Source of the DNA: Enterobacteriaceae bacterium 89
GTDB lineage: Bacteria; Pseudomonadota; Gammaproteobacteria; Enterobacterales; Enterobacteriaceae
Length of the DNA stretch: 64,000 nucleotides
Reading direction: 5' to 3'
Assembly (NCBI GenBank): GCA_014156375.1
Contig: RQJH01000002.1
Span: 774,331 to 838,330 of the forward strand
In this document: piece after piece, positions 43,270-53,355 of the stretch
Layout of the letters: each line of letters begins with the position of its first letter
How positions within the stretch are numbered: position 1 is the stretch's first letter
Made by a program: the position numbers and the translations under genes
Notes under the pieces: generated by a model
The model's input: the letters and a program-made list of their open reading frames with translations, nothing else
What the model was told of the DNA's origin: nothing
Databases searched by the model: none

Positions 43270-43919
43270 ACGCCCTCCTTTTGCGGCACAAAGCGCACCG
43301 TGTCGCCGGCTCTTAACAACACCGGTTCCTCTTTGCGTGCATCAAACAGCGCCAGCGAGGTATGCCCAATGAGCTGCCAGCCGCCGGGAGTGGTAAGGGG
43401 ATAAATGCCAGTAAGCTCACCGCCAATGCCCACGCTTCCCGCCGGGACCTGAACACGCGGTTCAGCCCGGCGCGGCATCGCCAGCTTCTCTGACAATCCG
43501 CCAAGATAAGCAAAACCAGGCTGGAAGCCCAAAAACCAGACCACATAGTTTCCAGAGGCGTGCAGCTCAACCACCTGCTTTGGCGACAATCCGCTGTGTT
43601 CAGCAACCAGCGCCAGATCCGGCCCCTGCTTTCCGCCATAGACAACCGGGATAGTTATCTCGCGGGATTCAGGCTCCAGCACTTCGCTTTCTTCCCACCA
43701 GCGCTGCAGGCGCTCAATTGCATCGAGGGCCAGCGACTGCGGGTTACGCAGGATCACGGTAATGTTATTCATCCCCGGAATGGCTTCCAGCACTTCCGGG
43801 TAATCGGGTAAACGCTGCGCCAGCCGCCAGATGCGTTTCTGGCTCTCAAGCGTAGCAGGAGGCTCAAGCTCCAGAACGACGGCCGTTTCGCCTAACAGGT
43901 AACAACGCGCTCTCTGCAC
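43263..43919 (-). CDS. pxpB: 5-oxoprolinase subunit PxpB
   Basis: PxpB (YbgJ), a KipI/cyclophilin-like-fold protein, is partner of PxpC. It has 218 residues. Conserved parts are [34 protein letters not shown] and [20 protein letters not shown]. It lies 14 nt after ybgI, so ybgI-pxpB-pxpC-nei appears to be one operon. Confidence 0.95.
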   Translation of the reverse strand: MQRARCYLLGETAVVLELEPPATLESQKRIWRLAQRLPDYPEVLEAIPGMNNITVILRNPQSLALDAIERLQRWWEESEVLEPESREITIPVVYGGKQGPDLALVAEHSGLSPKQVVELHASGNYVVWFLGFQPGFAYLGGLSEKLAMPRRAEPRVQVPAGSVGIGGELTGIYPLTTPGGWQLIGHTSLALFDARKEEPVLLRAGDTVRFVPQKEGVC

Positions 43920-43933
43920 TCTTTCCTCACTTA

Positions 43934-44677
43934 TCAGGCCGGATTAGGGATATCCACAAAGGTAACGTCCAGATCGGTCGTTTCATTCAGCCAATCGCTC
44001 AGGGCGCGGATCCCGCCGCGCTCGGTGGCATGATGCCCCGCCGCATAAAAATGCAGTCCTTGCTCACGCGCGGAGTGAATAGTTTGTTCGGAAACTTCGC
44101 CGGTAATAAACGCATCCACGCCAAAGCGGGCTGCGCTGTCGATAAAGCTCTGACCACCACCAGTGCACCAGGCCACGCGGGAGATTTTCTCTGGCCCGGT
44201 GTCGCCGCACCACAGTGGTTTACGCCCCAGGCGGGCTTCAATCCAGGAGGCAAATTCTGCGCCGGAAACCGGCATCGTAAGCTCGCCCCACGGCACCAGC
44301 GGCTCAATCTCACCCAGAACGTTAATCCCGAGCAGCCCGGCTAATTGGGCGTTGTTGCCCAGCTGCGGATGCGCGTCCAGCGGCAAATGCCAGCCGAACA
44401 GATTGATGTCATTCGCCAGCAGGGTTTTCAGCCGGTTGCGCTTCATCCCGCGGATCACCGGTGACTCACCCTTCCAGAAGTAGCCATGATGCACAATGAT
44501 GGCATCGGCCTGCTGGCGCACGGCTTCATCCAGCAGCGCCTGGCTTGCCGTCACGCCGGTGACGATTTTGCGGATCTCTTCACGTCCCTCAACCTGCAGC
44601 CCATTCGGCGCATAATCGCTGATCGCCGCGCTGTTGAGTTTCTCATTAATCAGTTGTTCCAGTTCACTATTCTTCAT
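43934..44677 (-). CDS. ybgI: Nif3-family metal-binding protein YbgI (GTP cyclohydrolase 1 type 2 homolog)
   Basis: This toroidal hexameric Nif3-like protein binds two metal ions; its cellular role is poorly defined. It has 247 residues from the ATG at 44677, which has GGAG five bases upstream; a GTG two codons earlier is less likely. Metal-binding His and Glu residues are in [10 protein letters not shown] and [16 protein letters not shown]. It is the first gene of the ybgI-pxpB-pxpC-nei unit. Confidence 0.95.
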   Translation of the reverse strand: MKNSELEQLINEKLNSAAISDYAPNGLQVEGREEIRKIVTGVTASQALLDEAVRQQADAIIVHHGYFWKGESPVIRGMKRNRLKTLLANDINLFGWHLPLDAHPQLGNNAQLAGLLGINVLGEIEPLVPWGELTMPVSGAEFASWIEARLGRKPLWCGDTGPEKISRVAWCTGGGQSFIDSAARFGVDAFITGEVSEQTIHSAREQGLHFYAAGHHATERGGIRALSDWLNETTDLDVTFVDIPNPA

Positions 44678-44929
44678 CGTCACTCCAGACTGACTTTCGG
44701 CACTTGAGGGATACCATAGCCGCCGAATCCCTTCTCGTCGATAGCAGGACAGAACCCACTCTGACGTTAGCGCAAAAATCGCTTAACGCCGGGCAGCATA
44801 TTCGTATATATTTATGCACCAGGACAGCATATAAATTGAGCTTTCATGCTCAAAATCCATGGATAGCATATAAGAAACGAATAATGCGGAATGATTATCT
44901 TCTGCACTTCTGGCAAGACTGAGAGCAAC

Positions 44930-46411
44930 ATGAAGACACCATCCTCACAACCACGCGCTATCTATTACGTGGTGGCACTGCAAATCTGGGAATACTTTAG
45001 CTTTTACGGGATGCGCGCACTGCTGATCCTGTATCTCACTAACCAACTGAAATACAACGACGATCACGCCTACGCGCTGTTCAGTGCCTACTGTTCACTG
45101 GTGTATGTCACGCCGATCCTCGGCGGCTGGCTGGCGGATAAAGTCCTCGGCAACCGCATGGCGGTGATGATTGGCGCCTTTTTAATGGCCGTCGGACATC
45201 TGGTGCTGGGCGCCAGCGAAATGTCGTCGCTGTTCCTCTACTTATCACTGGCAATTATTGTTTGCGGCTACGGGCTGTTTAAATCCAACGTCAGCTGCCT
45301 GCTCGGCGAGCTGTATGAGCCAACCGATCCGCGTCGTGACGGCGGTTTCTCCCTGCTGTATGCAGCGGGTAATGTGGGCTCCATTATTGCTCCTATCGCC
45401 TGCGGCTACGTGCAGGAAGAGTACAGCTGGGCGATGGGCTTTGCGCTCGCGGCCGTTGGCATGCTGGCAGGACTGGTCATTTTCCTCTGCGGTAACCGTC
45501 ACTTCAGCCACACCGTCGGCGTCAACAAAGCCGTGCTGAAAAGCAAAAAAATGGCCGTTCCGGTCTGGGGCTGGCTGCTGGCCCTGCTGGTGGTTTCTCC
45601 GCTGGTGATCGCCGTTCTGTTCTGGAAAGAGTGGTCTCTGTACGCGCTGATTGTGGCGACCATCATTGGTCTCGCGATGCTGGGTAAAATCTACAAAAAG
45701 GCAGAAAACCAGAAACAGCGTAAAGAGCTGGGGCTGATTGTGGTGCTGACCTTCTTCAGCCTGCTGTTCTGGGCGTTCGCGCAGCAGGGCGGCAGCTCGA
45801 TTAGCCTGTATATCGACCGCTTTGTGAACCGCAATATCCTCGGCTACGAAGTGCCAACGGCAATGTTCCAGTCGGTGAATGGTTTCGCGGTGATGCTGTG
45901 CGGGATTTTCCTCGCCTGGGTGGTGAAGGAGTCCGTGACCGGCAACCGTGCGGTGCGCATTTGGGGTAAATATGCGCTGGGTCTGGGACTGATGAGCGCC
46001 GGGTTCTGTATTCTGACCCTCAGCGCCCGCTGGTCCGCAAGCTTTGGCCACTCTTCAATGCCGCTGATGGTGCTGGGGATGGCGGTGATGGGCTTTGCCG
46101 AGCTGTTTATCGATCCGGTGGCGATGGCGCAAATCACCCGCATCGAGATCCCGGGGGTAACCGGGGTGCTGACTGGCATTTACATGCTGCTGTCAGGGGC
46201 CATCGCTAACTACGTGGCCGGGGTGATTGCCGATCAGACCTCGCAAAGCTCGTTTGATGCAGCTGGTGCAATCAACTACTCGATTAACGCCTACATAGAT
46301 GTGTTCAGCCAGATCACCTGGGGCTCACTGGCCTGTGTCGCCGCCGTGCTGGTCATCTGGCTCAGCCACGCACTGAAGGTCCGCTCCCGCCGCCTGGCGT
46401 TAGAGTCCTAA
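44930..46411 (+). CDS. dtpD: Dipeptide/proton symporter DtpD, POT family
   Basis: DtpD (YbgH) is a proton-coupled di- and tripeptide transporter of the inner membrane. It has 493 residues with about 14 helices. POT signatures are the ExxER-like [30 protein letters not shown], and the second signature [20 protein letters not shown]. The start at 44930 is chosen because it aligns with E. coli; upstream in-frame ATG codons add an unsupported leader. Its stop overlaps the end of phrB by 4 nt. The upstream gap (44678-44929) shows no gene. Confidence 0.96.
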   Translation: MKTPSSQPRAIYYVVALQIWEYFSFYGMRALLILYLTNQLKYNDDHAYALFSAYCSLVYVTPILGGWLADKVLGNRMAVMIGAFLMAVGHLVLGASEMSSLFLYLSLAIIVCGYGLFKSNVSCLLGELYEPTDPRRDGGFSLLYAAGNVGSIIAPIACGYVQEEYSWAMGFALAAVGMLAGLVIFLCGNRHFSHTVGVNKAVLKSKKMAVPVWGWLLALLVVSPLVIAVLFWKEWSLYALIVATIIGLAMLGKIYKKAENQKQRKELGLIVVLTFFSLLFWAFAQQGGSSISLYIDRFVNRNILGYEVPTAMFQSVNGFAVMLCGIFLAWVVKESVTGNRAVRIWGKYALGLGLMSAGFCILTLSARWSASFGHSSMPLMVLGMAVMGFAELFIDPVAMAQITRIEIPGVTGVLTGIYMLLSGAIANYVAGVIADQTSQSSFDAAGAINYSINAYIDVFSQITWGSLACVAAVLVIWLSHALKVRSRRLALES

Positions 46412-47823
46412 GCTTTTCTGGCGGCTTCATAGGCCGCCAGCGTCTCCAGCCGCGCCTGCTTGTGATCAACAATCGGGCGCGGATAATCCAGCGTCCGCCC
46501 TTCTTTGTCTGCCCACTGCCATGGCGTATGGATAGCTTTCCCCGATATGGCTTTTAACTCTGGAAGCCACTGGCGGATAAAGTCACCCTCTTTATCGAAC
46601 TTTTCCCCCTGGGTCGTCGGGTTAAAAATGCGAAAATACGGCGCGGCATCCGTCCCTGTCGACGCGGCCCACTGCCAGCCACCGTTGTTGGCAGCCAGAT
46701 CGCCGTCGATAAGTTGGGACATAAAGTAGCGTTCACCTTCTCGCCAGTCGATCAGCAGATCCTTCACCAGGAAACTGGCCACGATCATCCGCAGGCGGTT
46801 GTGCATCCATCCCGTTTCATTAAGCTGGCGCATCGCCGCATCAACGATCGGATAACCCGTTTTCCCCTGCTGCCACGCCGCCAGTTTTTCAGGATCGCTT
46901 TGCCATTGGACTTTATCGGTCCAGGCAATAAACGGTTTAAACCGGCACAGCTTTGGATAAAAAGTCATCAGATGGCGATAAAACTCACGCCAGATCAGTT
47001 CATTGAGCCAGACGGCCCCTGCACCTCCCTCCAACGCTTCAGGACATTCGGCTAACAAACGATGCAGGCACTGGCGGGGCGAAAGCAAACCTACGGTAAG
47101 ACAGGCCGATAAGCGGCTGGTCCCTTCAATTGCAGGGAAATCCCGTTTGGCTTCGTACTCAGCGGCCCGCTGCTGGCAAAAATGCCTGAGCTGCGCGATG
47201 GCGCTTTTTTCATCGGCCGGGAATAAAGCGGGATCGAATGGGGTTTGTGGGTAACTGAGTTTAATCGCTTGTTCGACTGGAGAACTGACTTTTTCCCGAA
47301 CTGAAGGGGCACGAACGCATTCCGGCAATCCCTCTTTCAGGCGCTTCAGATACGCATTCTTAAACGGCGTAAACACTTTATACATCTGGCGATCGCCGGT
47401 CATCACGCTACCGGGTGCCAGCATCACGCTATCATCGAAGCCCTGGCAGACCACCCCTTTGAGCGTTTTCTCCATCAGCGCGTCCCGCTGCCGCTCATTG
47501 ATTTCGTACTGATAGTTGTAAAACAGCTGGCTGACCTGATGCTCGGCACAAACGTTTTTCAGCTCATCGACCGAGGCGGCAAAGTCAGCCACTTCCCGCA
47601 CCAGCAGCGGGATACCCTTTTCCGCCAGCTTCTGCTGTAACTCATTGAGACTGAACTGGATAAGTGAAGCCTGACGCGGCGACATATGGTGCTGTTTCCA
47701 TTGCTCAGGCGTAGCGATGAACAGCGCTAAAACGGTTGCCTGAGTATCGCGGCAGGCTGCGGCCAGCGCTAGGTTGTCATGAAGGCGCAAATCAGCGCGA
47801 AACCAGACCAGATGGGTGGTCAT
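46408..47823 (-). CDS. phrB: Deoxyribodipyrimidine photolyase
   Basis: PhrB repairs cyclobutane pyrimidine dimers with blue light, using FADH- and an antenna pterin. It has 471 residues. The N-terminal antenna domain begins [18 protein letters not shown]. The FAD domain has [20 protein letters not shown] and [19 protein letters not shown] with the electron-transfer Trp residues nearby. In E. coli phrB follows ybgA in an operon; here ybgA is absent and phrB starts its own unit. Confidence 0.97.
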   Translation of the reverse strand: MTTHLVWFRADLRLHDNLALAAACRDTQATVLALFIATPEQWKQHHMSPRQASLIQFSLNELQQKLAEKGIPLLVREVADFAASVDELKNVCAEHQVSQLFYNYQYEINERQRDALMEKTLKGVVCQGFDDSVMLAPGSVMTGDRQMYKVFTPFKNAYLKRLKEGLPECVRAPSVREKVSSPVEQAIKLSYPQTPFDPALFPADEKSAIAQLRHFCQQRAAEYEAKRDFPAIEGTSRLSACLTVGLLSPRQCLHRLLAECPEALEGGAGAVWLNELIWREFYRHLMTFYPKLCRFKPFIAWTDKVQWQSDPEKLAAWQQGKTGYPIVDAAMRQLNETGWMHNRLRMIVASFLVKDLLIDWREGERYFMSQLIDGDLAANNGGWQWAASTGTDAAPYFRIFNPTTQGEKFDKEGDFIRQWLPELKAISGKAIHTPWQWADKEGRTLDYPRPIVDHKQARLETLAAYEAARKA

Positions 47824-47922
47824 AATGCTCCAGTGAGTGTTCGTAACGTAAAGGCAAAACTTTACGTCAGAGATCGAAATAGCGCTAGCCAGACAGACAA
47901 TCTTGATTGAAGTGTAGACGTG

Positions 47923-47947
47923 AAAAAGGCCGCGCTGGGCGGCCTTG
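47923..47947 (-). terminator. Terminator of the small TimP-like gene
   Basis: The stem aaggccgc/gcggcctt with a short loop is followed on the minus strand by five T. It lies 4 nt past the stop codon of the 35-residue frame. That gene therefore looks like a transcription unit of its own. Confidence 0.82.
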
Positions 47948-47950
47948 GCG

Positions 47951-48058
47951 CTACTTGATCAGCACAAAAGCATGCGCTGGAACAGGAGTGTCCTGCCTGT
48001 CCGCTGTCAGCATCAGTGTACCGATAACAATGAACACGATACAAAAATAGCGGTTCAT
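47951..48058 (-). CDS. Candidate type I toxin, TimP-like 35-residue membrane peptide
   Basis: A short frame reads MNRYFCIVFIVIGTLMLTAD and continues for 15 residues to its stop. It has a hydrophobic segment at residues 4-18. AAGGA lies 7 nt upstream of the ATG and a terminator follows 4 nt after the stop. From memory it shares the pattern R-x-F-C-x-V...G-T-L-x-L-x-A-D-R with TimP, the toxic peptide of the RyfA locus in Salmonella and E. coli. That comparison was not run. The mRNA leader is strongly folded and a divergent RNA carries 17 nt antisense to it, the layout of a type I toxin-antitoxin pair. Toxicity is inferred. Confidence 0.6.
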   Translation of the reverse strand: MNRYFCIVFIVIGTLMLTADRQDTPVPAHAFVLIK

Positions 48059-48201
48059 TATGCGGTCCTTGCGAGAAACCGCTTCACCGTTTTACCACCG
48101 GTGATAAGCCGGTGAATACAAGTTCCTTGGTAGGAACTTTAACGGTTGTGAAATGACCTTTCCCTAAACCGGTGCCCATTTGCGAGACGGCGGAAAGGAC
48201 C
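48059..48201 (-). promoter_or_regulatory. Structured leader of the TimP-like mRNA
   Basis: Three consecutive hairpins precede the ATG: 48120-48139 (8-bp perfect stem, 4-nt loop), 48096-48114 (6-bp stem) and 48062-48082 (5-bp stem overlapping the ribosome site). The minus-strand sequence CGGTCCTT at 48202-48195 is complementary to the AAGGACCG that contains the ribosome-binding site. A possible -10 (TATTAT, 48213-48208) would start the transcript there, although its -35 is poor. Such folding would hide the start site until processing. Confidence 0.45.
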
Positions 48202-48277
48202 GAAGTCATAATAGTGGCTAACTTCACTTTCAGTAAGAACCAGACATGAAATTAGGAATTCATCAAGGTTCAATCCA

Positions 48278-48306
48278 TTGACCTGCGGAGCAAAGGGGTA
48301 GATTAT
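48278..48306 (+). promoter_or_regulatory. Promoter of the candidate antitoxin RNA
   Basis: TTGACC-N17-GATTAT matches five of six -35 bases and four of six -10 bases at ideal spacing. A start near 48313 would yield an RNA of about 90 nt ending at the terminator at 48367-48402. Confidence 0.55.
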
Positions 48307-48312
48307 TAAGCC

Positions 48313-48402
48313 TCCTTGGTAGGAACTTTGTAGTACCGCCCTAAGGACCGCGAATCCTGAAGGTATAAAAAAACCGCCACGTTTAACGTTGGCGGTTTTT
48401 TT
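48313..48402 (+). ncRNA. Candidate antitoxin small RNA (TimR-like)
   Basis: The predicted RNA begins with tccttggtaggaacttt (48313-48329). The same 17 bases are present on the plus strand at 48124-48140, so the RNA is perfectly antisense to the first hairpin of the minus-strand TimP-like message. It ends in a strong Rho-independent hairpin. A divergent short RNA pairing by a duplicated segment is also how IstR-1/tisB and OrzO/zorO work. Ends are inferred from the promoter and terminator only. Confidence 0.55.
48367..48402. terminator. Bidirectional terminator between the small RNA and ybfA
   Basis: The stem ccgcca...tggcgg has seven A before and seven T after it. It can end ybfA on the minus strand, 18 nt after its stop, and the candidate small RNA on plus. 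Confidence 0.88.
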
Positions 48403-48420
48403 GTTGGTGTTGAATCTGGA

Positions 48421-48621
48421 TTAGTAGAAATCGCAGGTGGCTTTCTCAGCCTGATCCATCCACACCGGTTTGTCGCTGGTTTTCGACCAGACGCGGTGCA
48501 GGTAGCTATAAAAACGACCGCGATCTTTCCAGAACAGCATCACAGGAAGCGCCACCACACCCGCCACAACGGCGAAAGTCCGACGCATCAATACAGTCTG
48601 TGCAGAATACTCTTTGTACAT
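48421..48621 (-). CDS. ybfA: YbfA family small protein
   Basis: A 66-residue protein of unknown function (E. coli 68). Residues 12-30 ([19 protein letters not shown]) form one membrane helix. The C-terminal half, [19 protein letters not shown], is almost identical to E. coli YbfA. It is divergent from kdpFABC across 299 nt, as in E. coli, and ends at the bidirectional terminator. Confidence 0.92.
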   Translation of the reverse strand: MYKEYSAQTVLMRRTFAVVAGVVALPVMLFWKDRGRFYSYLHRVWSKTSDKPVWMDQAEKATCDFY

Positions 48622-48820
48622 AATTACTCTCCCCTTTCATGGCCGGTAACGCTCACCGGTAAATGTTTTCTGACTAAATAGTACCCTTTTGATTGTAATT
48701 TTACTACTCATCCGACCACTTTTTTTAGGTCGTTTAGTGCTGATTTAACTATCTCTACGTAATTAAGTTACATAAAAGTTAAATTAATACTAACCATTAG
48801 TTAATTCATGGCCTTGTGCA

Positions 48821-48839
48821 TTTTTATATAATTTTTACA
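48821..48839 (+). promoter_or_regulatory. KdpE-binding region of the kdpFABC promoter
   Basis: tttttatataatttttaca is the T-rich 5'-tttttata-type operator bound by phosphorylated KdpE in E. coli, about 80 nt upstream of kdpF. The surrounding 48622-48920 gap is very AT-rich and otherwise empty. Confidence 0.72.
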
Positions 48840-48920
48840 CCCCCTGCCTCGTTTTTTGCGAAATCTTTGCACTGAAAATCCTACTGTTACCTCACATCAT
48901 TAAACACCTGGAGGTGGACT

Positions 48921-49010
48921 GTGAGTGCAGGCGTGCTAACCGGCATCGTGCTGGTTTTCCTGTTATTGGGCTATCTGGTTTATGCCCTGATTAATGCGGA
49001 GGCCTTCTGA
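48921..49010 (+). CDS. kdpF: K+-transporting ATPase subunit KdpF
   Basis: KdpF is a one-helix lipid-like stabiliser of the KdpABC potassium pump. It has 29 residues with a GTG start and GGAGGTGG upstream. [20 protein letters not shown] is the membrane helix, and the end INAEAF is identical to E. coli. Its stop overlaps the kdpA ATG by one base (TGATG). Confidence 0.96.
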   Translation: MSAGVLTGIVLVFLLLGYLVYALINAEAF

Positions 49011-50689
49011 TGGCAGCGCAGGCGTTTTTACTGATTGCCAGTTTTTTGCTGGTACTTTTCATTCTGGCCCGTCCTCTGGGCTCACTGCTGGCGAGACTGA
49101 TTGCCAATACTCCTCTGCCTGGAACCACAACCGTTGAAAGCGGTCTGTGGCGCGTGCTCGGCATCGGCTCTCAGGAAATGAACTGGCGGCAATATTTACT
49201 GGCGATCCTCTGGCTCAATATTGCCGGAGTTGTTCTGCTGTTTCTGATGCTGACGTTCCAGGATCGGCTCCCGCTGAACCCTCAACACTTCCCTGGCCTT
49301 TCCTGGGATCTGGCGCTGAACACCGCGGTTAGCTTCGTTAGTAACACCAACTGGCAGGCTTACGGCGGCGAAACCACCATGAGCTATTTCAGCCAGATGG
49401 TCGGACTCTCGGTGCAGAACTTCCTGTCTGCCGCTACCGGGATCGCCGTGGTCTTCGCTCTGATCCGCGGCTTCAGCCGCCACAGCACCGAGATGCTCGG
49501 GAATGCGTGGAAAGACATGGTGCGCATCACGCTGTGGATCCTGCTGCCCATCTCGCTGCTGATTGCGCTGTTTATGATCCAGCAGGGTACGCTGCAAAAC
49601 TTCCTGCCTTATCAGCACTTCACATCGCTGGAAGGAGTGAAAGGCTTGCTGCCAATGGGCCCAGTGGCTTCCCAGGAAGCGATCAAAATGCTTGGCACCA
49701 ACGGCGGTGGTTTCTTCAACGCTAACTCCAGCCATCCGTTTGAAAACCCGACTGCGCTGACTAACTTCGTGCAGATGCTGGCGATTTTCCTGATCCCGGC
49801 GGCGCTGTGCTTTGCCTTTGGCGAAGCCGTCAACGATCGTCGTCAGGGCCGCGCCATTCTGTGGGCAATGTCCGTCATCTTCGTGATATGCGTGGCTGTC
49901 GTGATTTGGGCTGAGCTCAGAGGCAACCCGCACTTCCTGCAGTTGGGGGCCGACAGCGCCGCCAACATGGAAGGTAAAGAGAGCCGCTTCGGGATCCTGC
50001 AAAGCAGCCTGTTTGCGGTAATTACCACCGCGGCCTCCTGCGGTGCAGTGAACGCGATGCACGACTCCTTCACCGCACTCGGTGGGATGGTACCGATGTG
50101 GCTGATGCAGATTGGTGAAGTGGTGTTCGGCGGTGTCGGTTCCGGTCTGTACGGCATGCTGCTGTTCGTGCTGCTGGCGGTGTTTATCGCCGGGCTGATG
50201 ATTGGCCGCACGCCTGAGTATCTGGGCAAAAAAATCGACGTGCGTGAGATGAAGATGACCGCGCTGGCCATTCTGATCACCCCTTCTCTGGTACTGCTCG
50301 GCACCGCGCTGGCGATGATGACCGAAGCTGGCCGCGCAGGTATTTTCAACCCTGGTATTCATGGCTTCAGCGAAGTGCTGTACGCCGTATCTTCTGCCGC
50401 CAACAACAACGGCAGCGCCTTTGGCGGCCTGAGCGCCAATACCCCATTCTGGAACATGCTGCTGGCTTTCTGCATGTTCGTCGGGCGCTTCGGGGTGATC
50501 ATTCCGGTGATGGCGATTGCGGGCTCTCTGGTCGGCAAAAAAATCCAGCCAGCCAGCCCCGGCACGCTGCCAACCTTCGGCCCGCTGTTCGTTGGCCTGC
50601 TGATTGGTACCGTGATCCTGGTGGGTGCGCTGACCTTTATTCCTGCCCTGGCCTTAGGTCCGGTGGCTGAACACCTCTCTTCATTATAA
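49010..50689 (+). CDS. kdpA: K+-transporting ATPase subunit KdpA
   Basis: KdpA is the potassium-selective channel-like subunit of the high-affinity Kdp pump. It has 559 residues (E. coli 557) with about ten membrane helices. Selectivity-filter-like loops carry conserved Gly residues: [58 protein letters not shown] and [14 protein letters not shown]. It is co-translated with kdpF and followed after 20 nt by kdpB. Confidence 0.98.
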   Translation: MAAQAFLLIASFLLVLFILARPLGSLLARLIANTPLPGTTTVESGLWRVLGIGSQEMNWRQYLLAILWLNIAGVVLLFLMLTFQDRLPLNPQHFPGLSWDLALNTAVSFVSNTNWQAYGGETTMSYFSQMVGLSVQNFLSAATGIAVVFALIRGFSRHSTEMLGNAWKDMVRITLWILLPISLLIALFMIQQGTLQNFLPYQHFTSLEGVKGLLPMGPVASQEAIKMLGTNGGGFFNANSSHPFENPTALTNFVQMLAIFLIPAALCFAFGEAVNDRRQGRAILWAMSVIFVICVAVVIWAELRGNPHFLQLGADSAANMEGKESRFGILQSSLFAVITTAASCGAVNAMHDSFTALGGMVPMWLMQIGEVVFGGVGSGLYGMLLFVLLAVFIAGLMIGRTPEYLGKKIDVREMKMTALAILITPSLVLLGTALAMMTEAGRAGIFNPGIHGFSEVLYAVSSAANNNGSAFGGLSANTPFWNMLLAFCMFVGRFGVIIPVMAIAGSLVGKKIQPASPGTLPTFGPLFVGLLIGTVILVGALTFIPALALGPVAEHLSSL

Positions 50690-50709
50690 GTCTGCTGGAG
50701 ACACGTTTT

Positions 50710-52758
50710 ATGAGTCGTAAGCAACTGGCCCTGTTTGAACCCGCTCTGGTTCGCACGGCGCTAATGGATGCCATAAAAAAACTGAGTCCAGCCGTACAGT
50801 GGCACAACCCGGTGATGTTTATCGTCTGGCTTGGCAGCGTGCTCACCACGCTGCTTGCCATAGCCATGGCAACCGGCCATATGTCGGGCAGCGCAGGCTT
50901 CACCGGCGCTGTCAGCGTCTGGCTGTGGTTTACCGTGCTGTTCGCCAACTTCGCCGAAGCGCTGGCGGAAGGCCGCAGCAAAGCGCAGGCCAACAGTCTG
51001 AAGGGCGTGCAGAAAACAGCGTTCGCCCGCAAGCTGCGCGAGCCTAAATATGGTTCGCCGATGGATCACGTTCCGGCAGACGATCTGCGCAAAGGTGACA
51101 TCGTGCAGGTGGAAGCGGGCGATATCATTCCGTGTGACGGTGAAGTCATCGAAGGCGGCGCGTCCGTCGACGAAAGCGCGATTACCGGGGAATCTGCGCC
51201 GGTGATCCGTGAGTCCGGCGGCGATTTCGCCTCCGTGACCGGCGGTACGCGCATTCTTTCTGACTGGCTGGTGATTCGCTGTAGCGTTAACCCAGGCGAA
51301 ACCTTCCTCGACCGAATGATCGCCATGGTGGAAGGCGCGCAGCGTCGTAAAACGCCAAACGAAATTGCGCTGACCATTTTGCTGGTGGCTCTGACCATCG
51401 TCTTCCTGCTGGCGACCGCCACGCTGTGGCCGTTCTCAGCCTACGGCGGCACAGCCGTCAGCGTGACCGTGCTGGTGGCTCTGTTGGTGTGCCTGATCCC
51501 GACTACCATAGGTGGCCTGCTGTCGGCCATTGGCGTGGCAGGTATGAGCCGAATGCTGGGCGCGAACGTGATCGCCACCAGCGGCCGTGCGGTTGAGGCT
51601 GCTGGTGACGTAGACGTGCTGCTGCTGGATAAAACCGGCACCATCACCCTCGGTAACCGTCAGGCTTCTGAATTCCTGCCCGCTCCGGGCGTGGATGAGA
51701 AAACACTGGCCGATGCCGCGCAGCTGGCTTCTCTGGCAGATGAAACGCCGGAAGGCCGCAGCATCGTCATTCTGGCTAAACAACGCTTTAACCTTCGCAC
51801 CCGTGACGTGCAGGAACTGCAGGCGACCTTCGTTCCCTTTACCGCACAAACACGCATGAGCGGTATCAACGTCCACGACCGGATGATCCGCAAAGGTTCC
51901 GTGGATGCCATTCGCCGCCACGTGGAGGCCAACAACGGTCATTTCCCACCGCAGGTAGATACGCTGGTGGAAAGCGTTGCCCGCACGGGGGGCACGCCGC
52001 TGGTAGTGGTGGAAGGGGCCAAAGTGCTCGGGGTGATCGCCCTGAAGGATATCGTGAAAGGCGGTATTAAGGAGCGTTTTGCCCAGTTGCGTAAAATGGG
52101 CATTAAAACGGTGATGATCACTGGTGATAACCGCCTGACTGCCGCCGCTATCGCTGCTGAAGCGGGCGTTGATGATTTCCTTGCCGAAGCCACTCCGGAA
52201 GCAAAACTGGCGCTGATTCGTCAGTATCAGGCGGAAGGTCGTCTGGTCGCCATGACCGGTGACGGCACCAACGATGCCCCGGCTTTAGCCCAGGCCGACG
52301 TGGCGGTGGCGATGAACTCCGGCACGCAGGCGGCGAAAGAAGCCGGTAACATGGTCGACCTCGACTCTAACCCGACCAAGCTGATTGAAGTGGTGCACAT
52401 CGGTAAACAAATGCTGATGACGCGCGGCTCGCTCACCACCTTCAGTATCGCCAACGACGTGGCGAAATACTTCGCCATCATTCCGGCGGCCTTTGCGGCG
52501 ACTTATCCGCAGCTGAATGCACTGAACGTAATGCATCTGCACTCCCCTGCTTCGGCCATCCTCAGCGCCGTCATTTTTAACGCGCTGATTATCGTCTTCC
52601 TGATCCCGCTGGCGCTGAAAGGCGTGAGCTACAAGCCGCTGTCTGCTGCAGCGATGCTGCGCCGCAACCTGTGGGTTTACGGCCTCGGCGGCCTGTTGGT
52701 GCCGTTCGTTGGGATTAAAATTATCGACCTGCTGTTGACCCTGTTTGGTCTGGTTTAA
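50710..52758 (+). CDS. kdpB: K+-transporting ATPase ATP-binding subunit KdpB
   Basis: KdpB is the P-type ATPase catalytic subunit of Kdp. It has 682 residues, the E. coli length. The phosphorylated Asp307 is in [11 protein letters not shown]. The actuator motif is [16 protein letters not shown], and the hinge motif is [20 protein letters not shown]. It lies 12 nt before kdpC. All catalytic motifs are intact. Confidence 0.98.
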   Translation: MSRKQLALFEPALVRTALMDAIKKLSPAVQWHNPVMFIVWLGSVLTTLLAIAMATGHMSGSAGFTGAVSVWLWFTVLFANFAEALAEGRSKAQANSLKGVQKTAFARKLREPKYGSPMDHVPADDLRKGDIVQVEAGDIIPCDGEVIEGGASVDESAITGESAPVIRESGGDFASVTGGTRILSDWLVIRCSVNPGETFLDRMIAMVEGAQRRKTPNEIALTILLVALTIVFLLATATLWPFSAYGGTAVSVTVLVALLVCLIPTTIGGLLSAIGVAGMSRMLGANVIATSGRAVEAAGDVDVLLLDKTGTITLGNRQASEFLPAPGVDEKTLADAAQLASLADETPEGRSIVILAKQRFNLRTRDVQELQATFVPFTAQTRMSGINVHDRMIRKGSVDAIRRHVEANNGHFPPQVDTLVESVARTGGTPLVVVEGAKVLGVIALKDIVKGGIKERFAQLRKMGIKTVMITGDNRLTAAAIAAEAGVDDFLAEATPEAKLALIRQYQAEGRLVAMTGDGTNDAPALAQADVAVAMNSGTQAAKEAGNMVDLDSNPTKLIEVVHIGKQMLMTRGSLTTFSIANDVAKYFAIIPAAFAATYPQLNALNVMHLHSPASAILSAVIFNALIIVFLIPLALKGVSYKPLSAAAMLRRNLWVYGLGGLLVPFVGIKIIDLLLTLFGLV

Positions 52759-52770
52759 GAGGAAACGCTC

Positions 52771-53346
52771 ATGGCGACTTTACGCCCTGCTCTAGTGATA
52801 CTGATTTTTTTAACGTTCGTGACGGGGGGCCTTTACCCGCTGGTGACTACCGCACTCGGACAATGGTGGTTCAAAGACCAGGCCAACGGCTCGTTAATTC
52901 TGCAGGATAATGAAATACGAGGTTCACGCCTGATTGGTCAGCAGTTTTCCGCCGCAGGATATTTTCAGGGACGCCCTTCCGCCACCGCCAATAGCCCCTA
53001 TAATCCAGAGGCATCCGGCGGCAGTAATCTGGCGGGCAGTAACCCGGAGCTGGATAAAGAAGTGGCGGCACGAGTGGCGAAACTGCGTGCGGACAATCCG
53101 CAGGCTGACGCAAAAGTGCCAGTGGAGCTGGTCACCGCCTCGGCGAGCGGCCTGGACTACAGCCTTACGCCACAGTCCGTGGCCTGGCAGATCCCCCGGG
53201 TAGCAGCGGCTCGCCAGCTACCGGTGGCAACCTTAACTAAGCTTGTTGCCGAACATACACAACAGCCGCTGGTCAGCTTTATTGGTCAACCTGTGGTGAA
53301 TATCGTGGAACTGAATATGGCCCTGGATGCCCTGAAACAACCCTAA
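52771..53346 (+). CDS. kdpC: K+-transporting ATPase subunit KdpC
   Basis: KdpC is the periplasm-facing assembly subunit of Kdp and may raise ATP affinity of KdpB. It has 191 residues (E. coli 190). A single N-terminal helix (about 7-28) is followed by a soluble domain with [39 protein letters not shown] and [20 protein letters not shown]. It starts 12 nt after kdpB and 9 nt precede kdpD. Confidence 0.97.
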   Translation: MATLRPALVILIFLTFVTGGLYPLVTTALGQWWFKDQANGSLILQDNEIRGSRLIGQQFSAAGYFQGRPSATANSPYNPEASGGSNLAGSNPELDKEVAARVAKLRADNPQADAKVPVELVTASASGLDYSLTPQSVAWQIPRVAAARQLPVATLTKLVAEHTQQPLVSFIGQPVVNIVELNMALDALKQP

Positions 53347-53355
53347 GGATGAAGC

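Noticed and set aside
47862-48044. A 60-codon minus-strand frame overlapping the 35-residue TimP-like gene in another frame
   Set aside because: It lacks a ribosome site, runs through the terminator hairpin, and has a composition unlike a protein. The 35-codon frame fits signals on both sides.
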